Made by a program: the position numbers and the translations under genes | The notes under the pieces: model-generated | Told to the model about the DNA's origin: nothing | Databases searched by the model: none | The model's input: only the letters and a program-made list of their open reading frames with translations | Shown: piece by piece, positions 1 to 9,988 of the stretch | How the letters are laid out: every line of letters begins with the position of its first letter | Position numbering within the stretch: position 1 is the stretch's first letter | Origin: Cladorhizidae sp. MBARI D1340-BT2 | Taxonomy: Eukaryota; Porifera; Demospongiae; Poecilosclerida; Cladorhizidae | Direction: 5' to 3' | DNA length: 64,000 bases | NCBI GenBank assembly: GCA_028752905.1 | Contig: JAQNBH010000002.1 | Location: 23,261,059 to 23,325,058, forward strand

Positions 1-78
1 ATGAGCTTCACGGCAAAAAAACAAGATTTTCGGGGGGAAAATGAGAAACATATAGACCAAATTAGGGCAAATATCAAG

Positions 79-168
79 ATAGAGAACACATAATGAAACC
101 TATCATTCGAATCATATCAAGTCCATTACAGTAAAGTGTGCAGAATATTATGGATGTTTGATATCAAC
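79..168. repeat. Sub-repeat A1 (90 bp)
   Basis: First A-class sub-repeat. It opens with atagagaacac, contains tccattacagtaaagtgtgc, and closes with atggatgtttgatatcaac. The A class is defined by the 'ccattac' centre and the 'ggatgtttg-tatcaa' end. It carries a region around aatgaaacctatcattcg not matched in A2 or A3, making it the longest and most diverged A copy. Confidence 0.85.
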
Positions 169-250
169 AGAGAGCACAGAGAGAGACCTATCTTAATAGC
201 TATATATCAAGTTTATTCAGTGAAGTGTGGAGAATCTATTTAGCATCAAG
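169..250. repeat. Sub-repeat B1 (82 bp)
   Basis: First B-class sub-repeat. It opens agagagcacagagagagacc, contains ttattcagtgaagtgtggag and closes atttagcatcaag. The B class is defined by the 'tattcagtgaagtgtgga' centre. B1 lacks the gaagctaacatg stretch present near the end of B2 and B3, which explains its shorter length. Confidence 0.85.
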
Positions 251-334
251 AGAGAGCAGAGAGAAACCTATCTTGTGATTCTATCAAGTCCATTACTGTG
301 AAGTATGCGGAATATACGGATGTTTGGTATCAAG
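251..334. repeat. Sub-repeat A2 (84 bp)
   Basis: Second A-class sub-repeat. It opens agagagcagagagaaacc, contains tccattactgtgaagtatgc and closes ggatgtttggtatcaag. It holds the CpG at tatgcgg that is replaced by tatgtgg in several copies elsewhere (for example near 7672, 41570, 46815 and 49036). Confidence 0.85.
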
Positions 335-428
335 AGAGAGAACAGAGAGAGGCCTACCTTTAGAGCTATATATCAAGTCTATTCAGTGAAGTGTGGAGAA
401 TCTATGAAGCTAACATGTTTAGCTCAAG
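335..428. repeat. Sub-repeat B2 (94 bp)
   Basis: Second B-class sub-repeat. It opens agagagaacagagagaggcc, contains ctattcagtgaagtgtggag, and closes gaagctaacatgtttagctc plus aag. It is very like B3 over its final third, which shows the dimeric order of the family. Confidence 0.85.
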
Positions 429-507
429 ATAGAGAACACTGAGAGATACCTATCTTGCAAGTCCATTACAGTTAAGTGTGCAGAATATATGGATGTTTGG
501 TATCAAG
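429..507. repeat. Sub-repeat A3 (79 bp)
   Basis: Third A-class sub-repeat and the shortest. It opens atagagaacactgagagata, contains tccattacag and closes ggatgtttggtatcaag. Its opening matches A1 (both start atagagaacac). Position 473 is the most informative polymorphism in L units: t mainly in the left two thirds of the array, g throughout the right part. Confidence 0.85.
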
Positions 508-602
508 AGAGAGCACTTGGAGAGTCCTATCTTAATAGCTGTATAACAAGTCTATTCAGTGAAGTGTGGATAATCTACGAAGCTAACATGTTTAGCATCA
601 AG
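508..602. repeat. Sub-repeat B3 (95 bp), last 18 bp shared with S
   Basis: Third B-class sub-repeat. It opens agagagcacttggagagtcc, contains ctattcagtgaagtgtggat and closes aacatgtttagcatcaag. The 506-bp segment ends inside it at 584. The final 18 bp (585-602) are retained in every S unit, which suggests that S lost the rest of the sub-repeat block. Confidence 0.85.
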
Positions 603-662
603 TAAGAGTACAATTCATAACTGCCCTAATTAACAAGACCAAAGTCCCAGATTTTGTCAACT

Positions 663-690
663 GATAGAGAAGGCCCTTATCTGCAACATG
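663..690. repeat. Possible degenerate A-like fragment in the core
   Basis: The core string gatagagaa, followed shortly by cccttatctgcaa, resembles A3, which has gatagagaacactgagagat and then acctatcttgcaa. The match needs a gap of about ten bases and is short, so chance is possible. If real, it supports the view that the core itself grew from the same sub-repeat family. Confidence 0.3.
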
Positions 691-812
691 TGAACAGATT
701 ATCAATAAATGTAGTGGTTTTTCACTGGCAGGCCACCGCTTTGGCAACTGGAAAACGCCAGGAAAAATCACAAACCTTACCACTTCAAATCACCATAACT
801 TGCTAATACTTA

Positions 813-829
813 GAGTACTCAAAATTTTG
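813..829. other. Two overlapping perfect palindromes in the core
   Basis: gagtactc (813-820) and caaaattttg (820-829) are each perfect palindromes sharing one base. The first recurs in most copies and includes a ScaI-type agtact. In T-tail units the second is broken by aaaacttt; in the right-hand subfamily the first is broken by agtattc. They may affect local DNA structure, but no function can be assigned. Confidence 0.6.
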
Positions 830-859
830 GCACGTACAAAAGACAGATAATTAGAAGGG

Positions 860-920
860 CTATTCGGTGATATAAAAATTATCTTTTTTGGGTAAAGTGT
901 AGAAAAGTTATGAGCTTCAC
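860..920. repeat. Degenerate B-like element interrupted by an AT-rich stretch
   Basis: It starts ctattcggtga, like the B centre ctattcagtga, and ends gtaaagtgtagaaaagttat then gagcttcac, which lines up with the B string gtgaagtgtggagaatctat then gaagctaac (about 20 of 29 positions agree without gaps). Between the two halves lies an extra AT-rich stretch (tataaaaattatctttttt). One tail variant reads ctattcagtga here, matching B exactly. Inferred: an old B sub-repeat split by a small insertion. It continues across the arbitrary unit boundary at 909/910. Confidence 0.5.
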
Positions 921-3900
921 GGCAAAAAAACAAGATTTTCGGGGGGAAAATGAGAAACATATAGACCAAATTAGGGCAAATATCAAGATAGAGAACACAT
1001 AATGAAACCTATCATTCGAATCATATCAAGTCCATTACAGTAAAGTGTGCAGAATATTATGGATGTTTGATATCAACAGAGAGCACAGAGAGAGACCTAT
1101 CTTAATAGCTATATATCAAGTTTATTCAGTGAAGTGTGGAGAATCTATTTAGCATCAAGAGAGAGCAGAGAGAAACCTATCTTGTGATTCTATCAAGTCC
1201 ATTACTGTGAAGTATGCGGAATATACGGATGTTTGGTATCAAGAGAGAGAACAGAGAGAGGCCTACCTTTAGAGCTATATATCAAGTCTATTCAGTGAAG
1301 TGTGGAGAATCTATGAAGCTAACATGTTTAGCTCAAGATAGAGAACACTGAGAGATACCTATCTTGCAAGTCCATTACAGTGAAGTGTGCAGAATATATG
1401 GATGTTTGGTATCAAGAGAGAGCACTTGGAGAGTCCTATCTTAATAGCTGTATAACAAGTCTATTCAGTGAAGTGTGGATAATCTACGAAGCTAACATGT
1501 TTAGCATCAAGTAAGAGTACAATTCATAACTGCCCTAATTAACAAGACCAAAGTCCCAGATTTTGTCAACTGATAGAGAAGGCCCTTATCTGCAACATGT
1601 GAACAGATTATCAATAAATGTAGTGGTTTTTCACTGGCAGGCCACCGCTTTGGCAACTGGAAAACGCCAGGAAAAATCACAAACCTTACCACTTCAAATC
1701 ACCATAACTTGCTAATACTTAGAGTACTCAAAATTTTGGCACGTACAAAAGACAGATAATTAGAAGGGCTATTCGGTGATATAAAAATTATCTTTTTTGG
1801 GTAAAGTGTAGAAAAGTTATGAGCTTCACGGCAAAAAAACAAGATTTTCGGGGGGAAAATGAGAAACATATAGACCAAATTAGGGCAAATATCAAGATAG
1901 AGAACACATAATGAAACCTATCATTCGAATCATATCAAGTCCATTACAGTAAAGTGTGCAGAATATTATGGATGTTTGATATCAACAGAGAGCACAGAGA
2001 GAGACCTATCTTAATAGCTATATATCAAGTTTATTCAGTGAAGTGTGGAGAATCTATTTAGCATCAAGAGAGAGCAGAGAGAAACCTATCTTGTGATTCT
2101 ATCAAGTCCATTACTGTGAAGTATGCGGAATATACGGATGTTTGGTATCAAGAGAGAGAACAGAGAGAGGCCTACCTTTAGAGCTATATATCAAGTCTAT
2201 TCAGTGAAGTGTGGAGAATCTATGAAGCTAACATGTTTAGCTCAAGATAGAGAACACTGAGAGATACCTATCTTGCAAGTCCATTACAGTGAAGTGTGCA
2301 GAATATATGGATGTTTGGTATCAAGAGAGAGCACTTGGAGAGTCCTATCTTAATAGCTGTATAACAAGTCTATTCAGTGAAGTGTGGATAATCTACGAAG
2401 CTAACATGTTTAGCATCAAGTAAGAGTACAATTCATAACTGCCCTAATTAACAAGACCAAAGTCCCAGATTTTGTCAACTGATAGAGAAGGCCCTTATCT
2501 GCAACATGTGAACAGATTATCAATAAATGTAGTGGTTTTTCACTGGCAGGCCACCGCTTTGGCAACTGGAAAACGCCAGGAAAAATCACAAACCTTACCA
2601 CTTCAAATCACCATAACTTGCTAATACTTAGAGTACTCAAAATTTTGACACGTACAAAAGACAGATAATTAGAAGGGCTATTCAGTGATATAAAAATTAT
2701 CTTTTTTGGGTAAAGTGTAAAAAAGTTATGAGCTTCACGGCAAAAAACAAGATTTTCGGGGGGAAAATGAGAAACATATAGACCAAATTAGGGCAAATAT
2801 CAAGAACATGTTTAGCATCAAGTAAGAGTACAATTCATAACTGCCCTAATTAACAAGACCAAAGTCCCAGATTTTGTCAACTGATAGAGAAGGCCCTTAT
2901 CTGCAACATGTGAACAGATTATCAATAAATGTAGTGGTTTTTCACTGGCAGGCCACCGCTTTGGCAACTGGAAAACGCCAGGAAAAATCACAAACCTTAC
3001 CACTTCAAATCACCATAACTTGCTAATACTTAGAGTACTCAAAATTTTGGCACGTACAAAAGACAGATAATTAGAAGAGCTATCCGGTGATATAAAAATT
3101 ATCTTTTTTGGGTAAAGTGTAGAAAAGTTATGAGCTTCACGGCAAAAAAACAAGATTTTCGGGGGGAAAATGAGAAACATATAGACCAAATTAGGGCAAA
3201 TATCAAGATAGAGAACACATAATGAAACCTATCATTCGAATCATATCAAGTCCATTACAGTAAAGTGTGCAGAATATTATGGATGTTTGATATCAACAGA
3301 GAGCACAGAGAGAGACCTATCTTAATAGCTATATATCAAGTTTATTCAGTGAAGTGTGGAGAATCTATTTAGCATCAAGAGAGAGCAGAGAGAAACCTAT
3401 CTTGTGATTCTATCAAGTCCATTACTGTGAAGTATGCGGAATATACGGATGTTTGGTATCAAGAGAGAGAACAGAGAGAGGCCTACCTTTAGAGCTATAT
3501 ATCAAGTCTATTCAGTGAAGTGTGGAGAATCTATGAAGCTAACATGTTTAGCTCAAGATAGAGAACACTGAGAGATACCTATCTTGCAAGTCCATTACAG
3601 TTAAGTGTGCAGAATATATGGATGTTTGGTATCAAGAGAGAGCACTTGGAGAGTCCTATCTTAATAGCTGTATAACAAGTCTATTCAGTGAAGTGTGGAT
3701 AATCTACGAAGCTAACATGTTTAGCATCAAGTAAGAGTACAATTCATAACTGCCCTAATTAACAAGACCAAAGTCCCAGATTTTGTCAACTGATAGAGAA
3801 GGCCCTTATCTGCAACATGTGAACAGATTATCAATAAATGTAGTGGTTTTTCACTGGCAGGCCACCGCTTTGGCAACTGGAAAACGCCAGGAAAAATCAC

Positions 3901-4038
3901 AAACCTTACCACTTCAAATCACCATAACTTGCTAATACTTAGAGTACTCAAAATTTTGGCACGTACAAAAGACAGATAATTAGAAGGGCTATTCGGTGAT
4001 ATAAAAATTATCTTTTTTGGGTAAAGTGTAGAAAAGTT

Positions 4039-4441
4039 ATGAGCTTCACGGCAAAAAAACAAGATTTTCGGGGGGAAAATGAGAAACATATAGACCAAAT
4101 TAGGGCAAATATCAAGAACATGTTTAGCATCAAGTAAGAGTACAATTCATAACTGCCCTAATTAACAAGACCAAAGTCCCAGATTTTGTCAACTGATAGA
4201 GAAGGCCCTTATCTGCAACATGTGAACAGATTATCAATAAATGTAGTGGTTTTTCACTGGCAGGCCACCGCTTTGGCAACTGGAAAACGCCAGGAAAAAT
4301 CACAAACCTTACCACTTCAAATCATCATAACTTCCTAATACTTAGAGTACTCAAAACTTTGGCACGTACAAAAGACAGATAATTAGAAGGGCTATCCGGT
4401 GATATAAAAATTATCTTTTTTGGGTAAAGTGTAGAATAGTT
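4039..4441. repeat. Reference short monomer (S, 403 bp)
   Basis: A typical S unit. It matches L over 1-78 and 585-909 and lacks the 506 bp between them. The join reads atatcaag directly followed by aacatgtttagc. The same join occurs in every S unit I inspected. This copy has the 'T tail': catcataacttcc followed by actttggcac, with gtagaatag at its end. The other common S tail is 'C': caccataacttgc followed by ttttggcac. S is not an independent family; it is a deletion or insertion relative of L. Confidence 0.95.
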
Positions 4442-6053
4442 ATGAGCTTCACGGCAAAAAAACAAGATTTTCGGGGGGGAAATGAGAAACATATAGACCA
4501 AATTAGGGCAAATATCAAGAACATGTTTAGCATCAAGTAAGAGTACAATTCATAACTGCCCTAATTAACAAGACCAAAGTCCCAGATTTTGTCAACTGAT
4601 AGAGAAGGCCCTTATCTGCAACATGTGAACAGATTATCAATAAATGTAGTGGTTTTTCACTGGCAGGCCACCGCTTTGGCAACTGGAAAACGCCAGGAAA
4701 AATCACAAACCTTACCACTTCAAATCACCATAACTTGCTAATACTTAGAGTACTCAAAATTTTGGCACGTACAAAAGACAGATAATTAGAAGGGCTATTC
4801 GGTGATATAAAAATTATCTTTTTTGGGTAAAGTGTAGAAAAGTTATGAGCTTCACGGCAAAAAAACAAGATTTTCGGGGGGAAAATGAGAAACATATAGA
4901 CCAAATTAGGGCAAATATCAAGAACATGTTTAGCATCAAGTAAGAGTACAATTCATAACTGCCCTAATTAACAAGACCAAAGTCCCAGATTTTGTCAACT
5001 GATAGAGAAGGCCCTTATCTGCAACATGTGAACAGATTATCAATAAATGTAGTGGTTTTTCACTGGCAGGCCACCGCTTTGGCAACTGGAAAACGCCAGG
5101 AAAAATCACAAACCTTACCACTTCAAATCATCATAACTTCCTAATACTTAGAGTACTCAAAACTTTGGCACGTACAAAAGACAGATAATTAGAAGGGCTA
5201 TCCGGTGATATAAAAATTATCTTTTTGGGGTAAAGTGTAGAATAGTTATGAGCTTCACGGCAAAAAAACAAGATTTTCGGGGGGAAAATGAGAAACATAT
5301 AGACCAAATTAGGGCAAATATCAAGAACATGTTTAGCATCAAGTAAGAGTACAATTCATAACTGCCCTAATTAACAAGACCAAAGTCCCAGATTTTGTCA
5401 ACTGATAGAGAAGGCCCTTATCTGCAACATGTGAACAGATTATCAATAAATGTAGTGGTTTTTCACTGGCAGGCCACCGCTTTGGCAACTGGAAAACGCC
5501 AGGAAAAATCACAAACCTTACCACTTCAAATCATCATAACTTGCTAATACTTAGAGTACTCAAAACTTTGGCACGTACAAAAGACAGATAATTAGAAGGG
5601 CCATCCGGTGATATAAAAATTATCTTTTTGGGGTAAAGTGTAGAATAGTTATGAGCTTCACGGCAAAAAAACAAGATTTTCGGGGGGGAAATGAGAAACA
5701 TGTAGACCAAATTAGGGCAAATATCAAGAACATGTTTAGCATCAAGTAAGAGTACAATTCATAACTGCCCTAATTAATAAGACCAAAGTCCCAGATTTTG
5801 TCAACTGATAGAGAAGGCCCTTATCTGCAACATGTGAACAGATTATCAATAAATGTAGTGGTTTTTCACTGGCAGGCCACCGCTTTGGCAACTGGAAAAC
5901 GCCAGGAAATATCCCAAACCTTACCACTTCAAATTACCATAACTTGCTAATACTTAGAGTACTCAAAATGTTGGCAAGTACAAAAGACAGATAATTAGAA
6001 GAGCTATTCGGTGATATAAAAATTATCTTTTTGGGGTAAAGTGTAGAAAAGTT
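4039..6053. repeat. Block 2: five S units in a row
   Basis: Units start at 4039, 4442, 4845, 5248 and 5651, each 403 bp. Tails run T, C, T, a T/C mosaic (catcataac followed by ttgctaat, near 5530-5545), then a variant with atcccaaacc and aaaatgttgg. The last unit differs most, with atatccc near 5910, aattaccat near 5933 and catgtagacc near 5699. This is one of the two longest S runs in the window; the other, also five units, starts at 17654. Confidence 0.92.
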
Positions 6054-9000
6054 ATAAGCTTCACGGCAAAAAAACAAGATTTTCGGGGGGGAAATGAGAA
6101 ACATATAGACCAAATTAGGGCAAATATCAAGATAGAGAACACATAATGAAACCTATCATTCGAATCATATCAAGTCCATTACAGTAAAGTGTGCAGAATA
6201 TTATGGATGTTTGATATCAACAGAGAGCACAGAGAGAGACCTATCTTAATAGCTATATATCAAGTTTATTCAGTGAAGTGTGGAGAATCTATTTAGCATC
6301 AAGAGAGAGCAGAGAGAAACCTATCTTGTGATTCTATCAAGTCCATTACTGTGAAGTATGCGGAATATACGGATGTTTGGTATCAAGAGAGAGAACAGAG
6401 AGAGGCCTACCTTTAGAGCTATATATCAAGTCTATTCAGTGAAGTGTGGAGAATCTATGAAGCTAACATGTTTAGCTCAAGATAGAGAACACTGAGAGAT
6501 ACCTATCTTGCAAGTCCATTACAGTTAAGTGTGCAGAATATATGGATGTTTGGTATCAAGAGAGAGCACTTGGAGAGTCCTATCTTAATAGCTGTATAAC
6601 AAGTCTATTCAGTGAAGTGTGGATAATCTACGAAGCTAACATGTTTAGCATCAAGTAAGAGTACAATTCATAACTGCCCTAATTAACAAGACCAAAGTCC
6701 CAGATTTTGTCAACTGATAGAGAAGGCCCTTATCTGCAACATGTGAACAGATTATCAATAAATGTAGTGGTTTTTCACTGGCAGGCCACCGCTTTGGCAA
6801 CTGGAAAACGCCAGGAAAAATCACAAACCTTACCACTTCAAATCACCATAACTTGCTAATACTTAGAGTACTCAAAATTTTGACACGTACAAAAGACAGA
6901 TAATTAGAAGGGCTATTCAGTGATATAAAAATTATCTTTTTTGGGTAAAGTGTAAAAAAGTTATGAGCTTCACGGCAAAAAACAAGATTTTCGGGGGGAA
7001 AATGAGAAACATATAGACCAAATTAGGGCAAATATCAAGAACATGTTTAGCATCAAGTAAGAGTACAATTCATAACTGCCCTAATTAACAAGACCAAAGT
7101 CCCAGATTTTGTCAACTGATAGAGAAGGCCCTTATCTGCAACATGTGAACAGATTATCAATAAATGTAGTGGTTTTTCACTGGCAGGCCACCGCTTTGGC
7201 AACTGGAAAACGCCAGGAAAAATCACAAACCTTACCACTTCAAATCACCATAACTTGCTAATACTTAGAGTACTCAAAATTTTGGCACGTACAAAAGACA
7301 GATAATTAGAAGAGCTATCCGGTGATATAAAAATTATCTTTTTTGGGTAAAGTGTAGAAAAGTTATGAGCTTCACGGCAAAAAAACAAGATTTTCGGGGG
7401 GAAAATGAGAAACATATAGACCAAATTAGGGCAAATATCAAGATAGAGAACACATAATGAAACCTATCATTCGAATCATATCAAGTCCATTACAGTAAAG
7501 TGTGCAGAATATTATGGATGTTTGATATCAACAGAGAGCACAGAGAGAGACCTATCTTAATAGCTATATATCAAGTTTATTCAGTGAAGTGTGGAGAATC
7601 TATTTAGCATCAAGAGAGAGCAGAGAGAAACCTATCTTGTGATTCTATCAAGTCCATTACTGTGAAGTATGTGGAATATACGGATGTTTGGTATCAAGAG
7701 AGAGAACAGAGAGAGGCCTACCTTTAGAGCTATATATCAAGTCTATTCAGTGAAGTGTGGAGAATCTATGAAGCTAACATGTTTAGCTCAAGATAGAGAA
7801 CACTGAGAGATACCTATCTTGCAAGTCCATTACAGTTAAGTGTGCAGAATATATGGATGTTTGGTATCAAGAGAGAGCACTTGGAGAGTCCTATCTTAAT
7901 AGCTGTATAACAAGTCTATTCAGTGAAGTGTGGATAATCTACGAAGCTAACATGTTTAGCATCAAGTAAGAGTACAATTCATAACTGCCCTAATTAACAA
8001 GACCAAAGTCCCAGATTTTGTCAACTGATAGAGAAGGCCCTTATCTGCAACATGTGAACAGATTATCAATAAATGTAGTGGTTTTTCACTGGCAGGCCAC
8101 CGCTTTGGCAACTGGAAAACGCCAGGAAAAATCACAAACCTTACCACTTCAAATCACCATAACTTGCTAATACTTAGAGTACTCAAAATTTTGGCACGTA
8201 CAAAAGACAGATAATTAGAAGGGCTATTCGGTGATATAAAAATTATCTTTTTTGGGTAAAGTGTAGAAAAGTTATGAGCTTCACGGCAAAAAAACAAGAT
8301 TTTCGGGGGGAAAATGAGAAACATATAGACCAAATTAGGGCAAATATCAAGAACATGTTTAGCATCAAGTAAGAGTACAATTCATAACTGCCCTAATTAA
8401 CAAGACCAAAGTCCCAGATTTTGTCAACTGATAGAGAAGGCCCTTATCTGCAACATGTGAACAGATTATCAATAAATGTAGTGGTTTTTCACTGGCAGGC
8501 CACCGCTTTGGCAACTGGAAAACGCCAGGAAAAATCACAAACCTTACCACTTCAAATCATCATAACTTCCTAATACTTAGAGTACTCAAAACTTTGGCAC
8601 GTACAAAAGACAGATAATTAGAAGGGCTATCCGGTGATATAAAAATTATCTTTTTTGGGTAAAGTGTAGAATAGTTATGAGCTTCACGGCAAAAAAACAA
8701 GATTTTCGGGGGGGAAATGAGAAACATATAGACCAAATTAGGGCAAATATCAAGAACATGTTTAGCATCAAGTAAGAGTACAATTCATAACTGCCCTAAT
8801 TAACAAGACCAAAGTCCCAGATTTTGTCAACTGATAGAGAAGGCCCTTATCTGCAACATGTGAACAGATTATCAATAAATGTAGTGGTTTTTCACTGGCA
8901 GGCCACCGCTTTGGCAACTGGAAAACGCCAGGAAAAATCACAAACCTTACCACTTCAAATCACCATAACTTGCTAATACTTAGAGTACTCAAAATTTTGG

Positions 9001-9988
9001 CACGTACAAAAGACAGATAATTAGAAGAGCTATCCGGTGATATAAAAATTATCTTTTTTGGGTAAAGTGTAGAAAAGTTATGAGCTTCACGGCAAAAAAA
9101 CAAGATTTTCGGGGGGAAAATGAGAAACATATAGACCAAATTAGGGCAAATATCAAGATAGAGAACACATAATGAAACCTATCATTCGAATCATATCAAG
9201 TCCATTACAGTAAAGTGTGCAGAATATTATGGATGTTTGATATCAACAGAGAGCACAGAGAGAGACCTATCTTAATAGCTATATATCAAGTTTATTCAGT
9301 GAAGTGTGGAGAATCTATTTAGCATCAAGAGAGAGCAGAGAGAAACCTATCTTGTGATTCTATCAAGTCCATTACTGTGAAGTATGCGGAATATACGGAT
9401 GTTTGGTATCAAGAGAGAGAACAGAGAGAGGCCTACCTTTAGAGCTATATATCAAGTCTATTCAGTGAAGTGTGGAGAATCTATGAAGCTAACATGTTTA
9501 GCTCAAGATAGAGAACACTGAGAGATACCTATCTTGCAAGTCCATTACAGTTAAGTGTGCAGAATATATGGATGTTTGGTATCAAGAGAGAGCACTTGGA
9601 GAGTCCTATCTTAATAGCTGTATAACAAGTCTATTCAGTGAAGTGTGGATAATCTACGAAGCTAACATGTTTAGCATCAAGTAAGAGTACAATTCATAAC
9701 TGCCCTAATTAACAAGACCAAAGTCCCAGATTTTGTCAACTGATAGAGAAGGCCCTTATCTGCAACATGTGAACAGATTATCAATAAATGTAGTGGTTTT
9801 TCACTGGCAGGCCACCGCTTTGGCAACTGGAAAACGCCAGGAAAAATCACAAACCTTACCACTTCAAATCACCATAACTTGCTAATACTTAGAGTACTCA
9901 AAATTTTGGCACGTACAAAAGACAGATAATTAGAAGGGCTATTCGGTGATATAAAAATTATCTTTTTTGGGTAAAGTGTAGAAAAGTT
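6054..9988. repeat. Block 3: L S L S S L
   Basis: Units: L 6054-6962, S 6963-7364 (402 bp), L 7365-8273, S 8274-8676 (T tail), S 8677-9079 (C tail), L 9080-9988. The first L starts ataagctt instead of atgagctt, creating a HindIII-type site at 6056-6061 that I saw nowhere else. L 7365 has tatgtgg for tatgcgg. The same unit order recurs at 21888-25822. Confidence 0.92.

Larger units (their letters stand above)
79..584. repeat. 506-bp L-specific segment
   Basis: This exact segment is present in all L units and absent from all S units. Its left edge follows atatcaag and its right edge precedes aacatgtttagc. Only one base (an a at 79 and 585) is shared at the two edges, so the breakpoints are nearly unambiguous. 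There are no terminal inverted repeats, no flanking target-site duplication and no transposase frame, so it does not look like a mobile element. It consists almost wholly of the six A and B sub-repeats; the last 18 bp of the final sub-repeat lie outside it and are kept in S. Confidence 0.92.
1..909. repeat. Reference long monomer (L, 909 bp)
   Basis: First complete L unit, used as the coordinate reference. In order: core left part (1-78), a 506-bp segment found only in L (79-584), an 18-bp sub-repeat tail kept in both forms (585-602), and core right part (603-909). Positions that vary between copies include 473 (t or g, in sub-repeat A3), the purine run near 34-43 (six G then four A, or seven G then three A), the tail around 792-805, and the ggctattcgg versus agctatccgg block near 857-868. 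The strand cannot be assigned because no transcript or gene orients the repeat. Confidence 0.95.
603..909. repeat. Right part of the core monomer
   Basis: Shared by L and S and not obviously built of sub-repeats, although two weak matches lie in it (663-690 and 860-920). It has short A and T tracts, a conserved GC-richer patch (about 724-764), overlapping palindromes at 813-829, and the TATA-like string gatataaaaattat near 868-881, for which I see no supporting promoter context. Most diagnostic tail substitutions fall between 780 and 909. No gene is supported. Confidence 0.8.
1..4038. repeat. Block 1: L L L S L
   Basis: Units: L 1-909, L 910-1818, L 1819-2727, S 2728-3129 (402 bp) and L 3130-4038. 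The third L has the linked tail variant ttgacacg, ctattcagtg and gtgtaaaaaag, and the following S has six instead of seven A in ggcaaaaaac. The first two L units look alike except at A3 (t at 473, g at 1382). Confidence 0.93.

Noticed and set aside
20..45. G-quadruplex or telomere-like repeat at ttttcggggggaaaat
   Set aside because: There is only one G run per unit, so four nearby runs are not available, and no short telomeric tandem motif is present.
79..584. 506-bp segment as a transposable element insertion
   Set aside because: No terminal inverted or direct repeats, no target-site duplication, no coding capacity and no poly(A) end. It is made of sub-repeats related to the adjacent sequence.
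598..783. 61-codon minus-strand open frame repeated in nearly every unit
   Set aside because: It starts at GTG with no ATG near the start, has no recognisable domain and sits wholly inside a satellite monomer. In the copies around 47106 and 54575 one substitution (gaccaaag to gacctaag) turns TTG into a TAG stop. Its conservation follows from repeat homogeneity rather than selection on a protein.
860..885. TATA-like promoter in gatataaaaattat and polyadenylation-like aataaa near 703
   Set aside because: Both are expected by chance in AT-rich DNA, and no gene, start site context or transcript evidence accompanies them.
1..909. CENP-B box
   Set aside because: I looked for TTCG followed by the spaced A and CGGG pattern. 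ttcgaatc, ttcggggg and ttcggtga each fail at the required second half, so no box is supported. This does not exclude a centromeric location.
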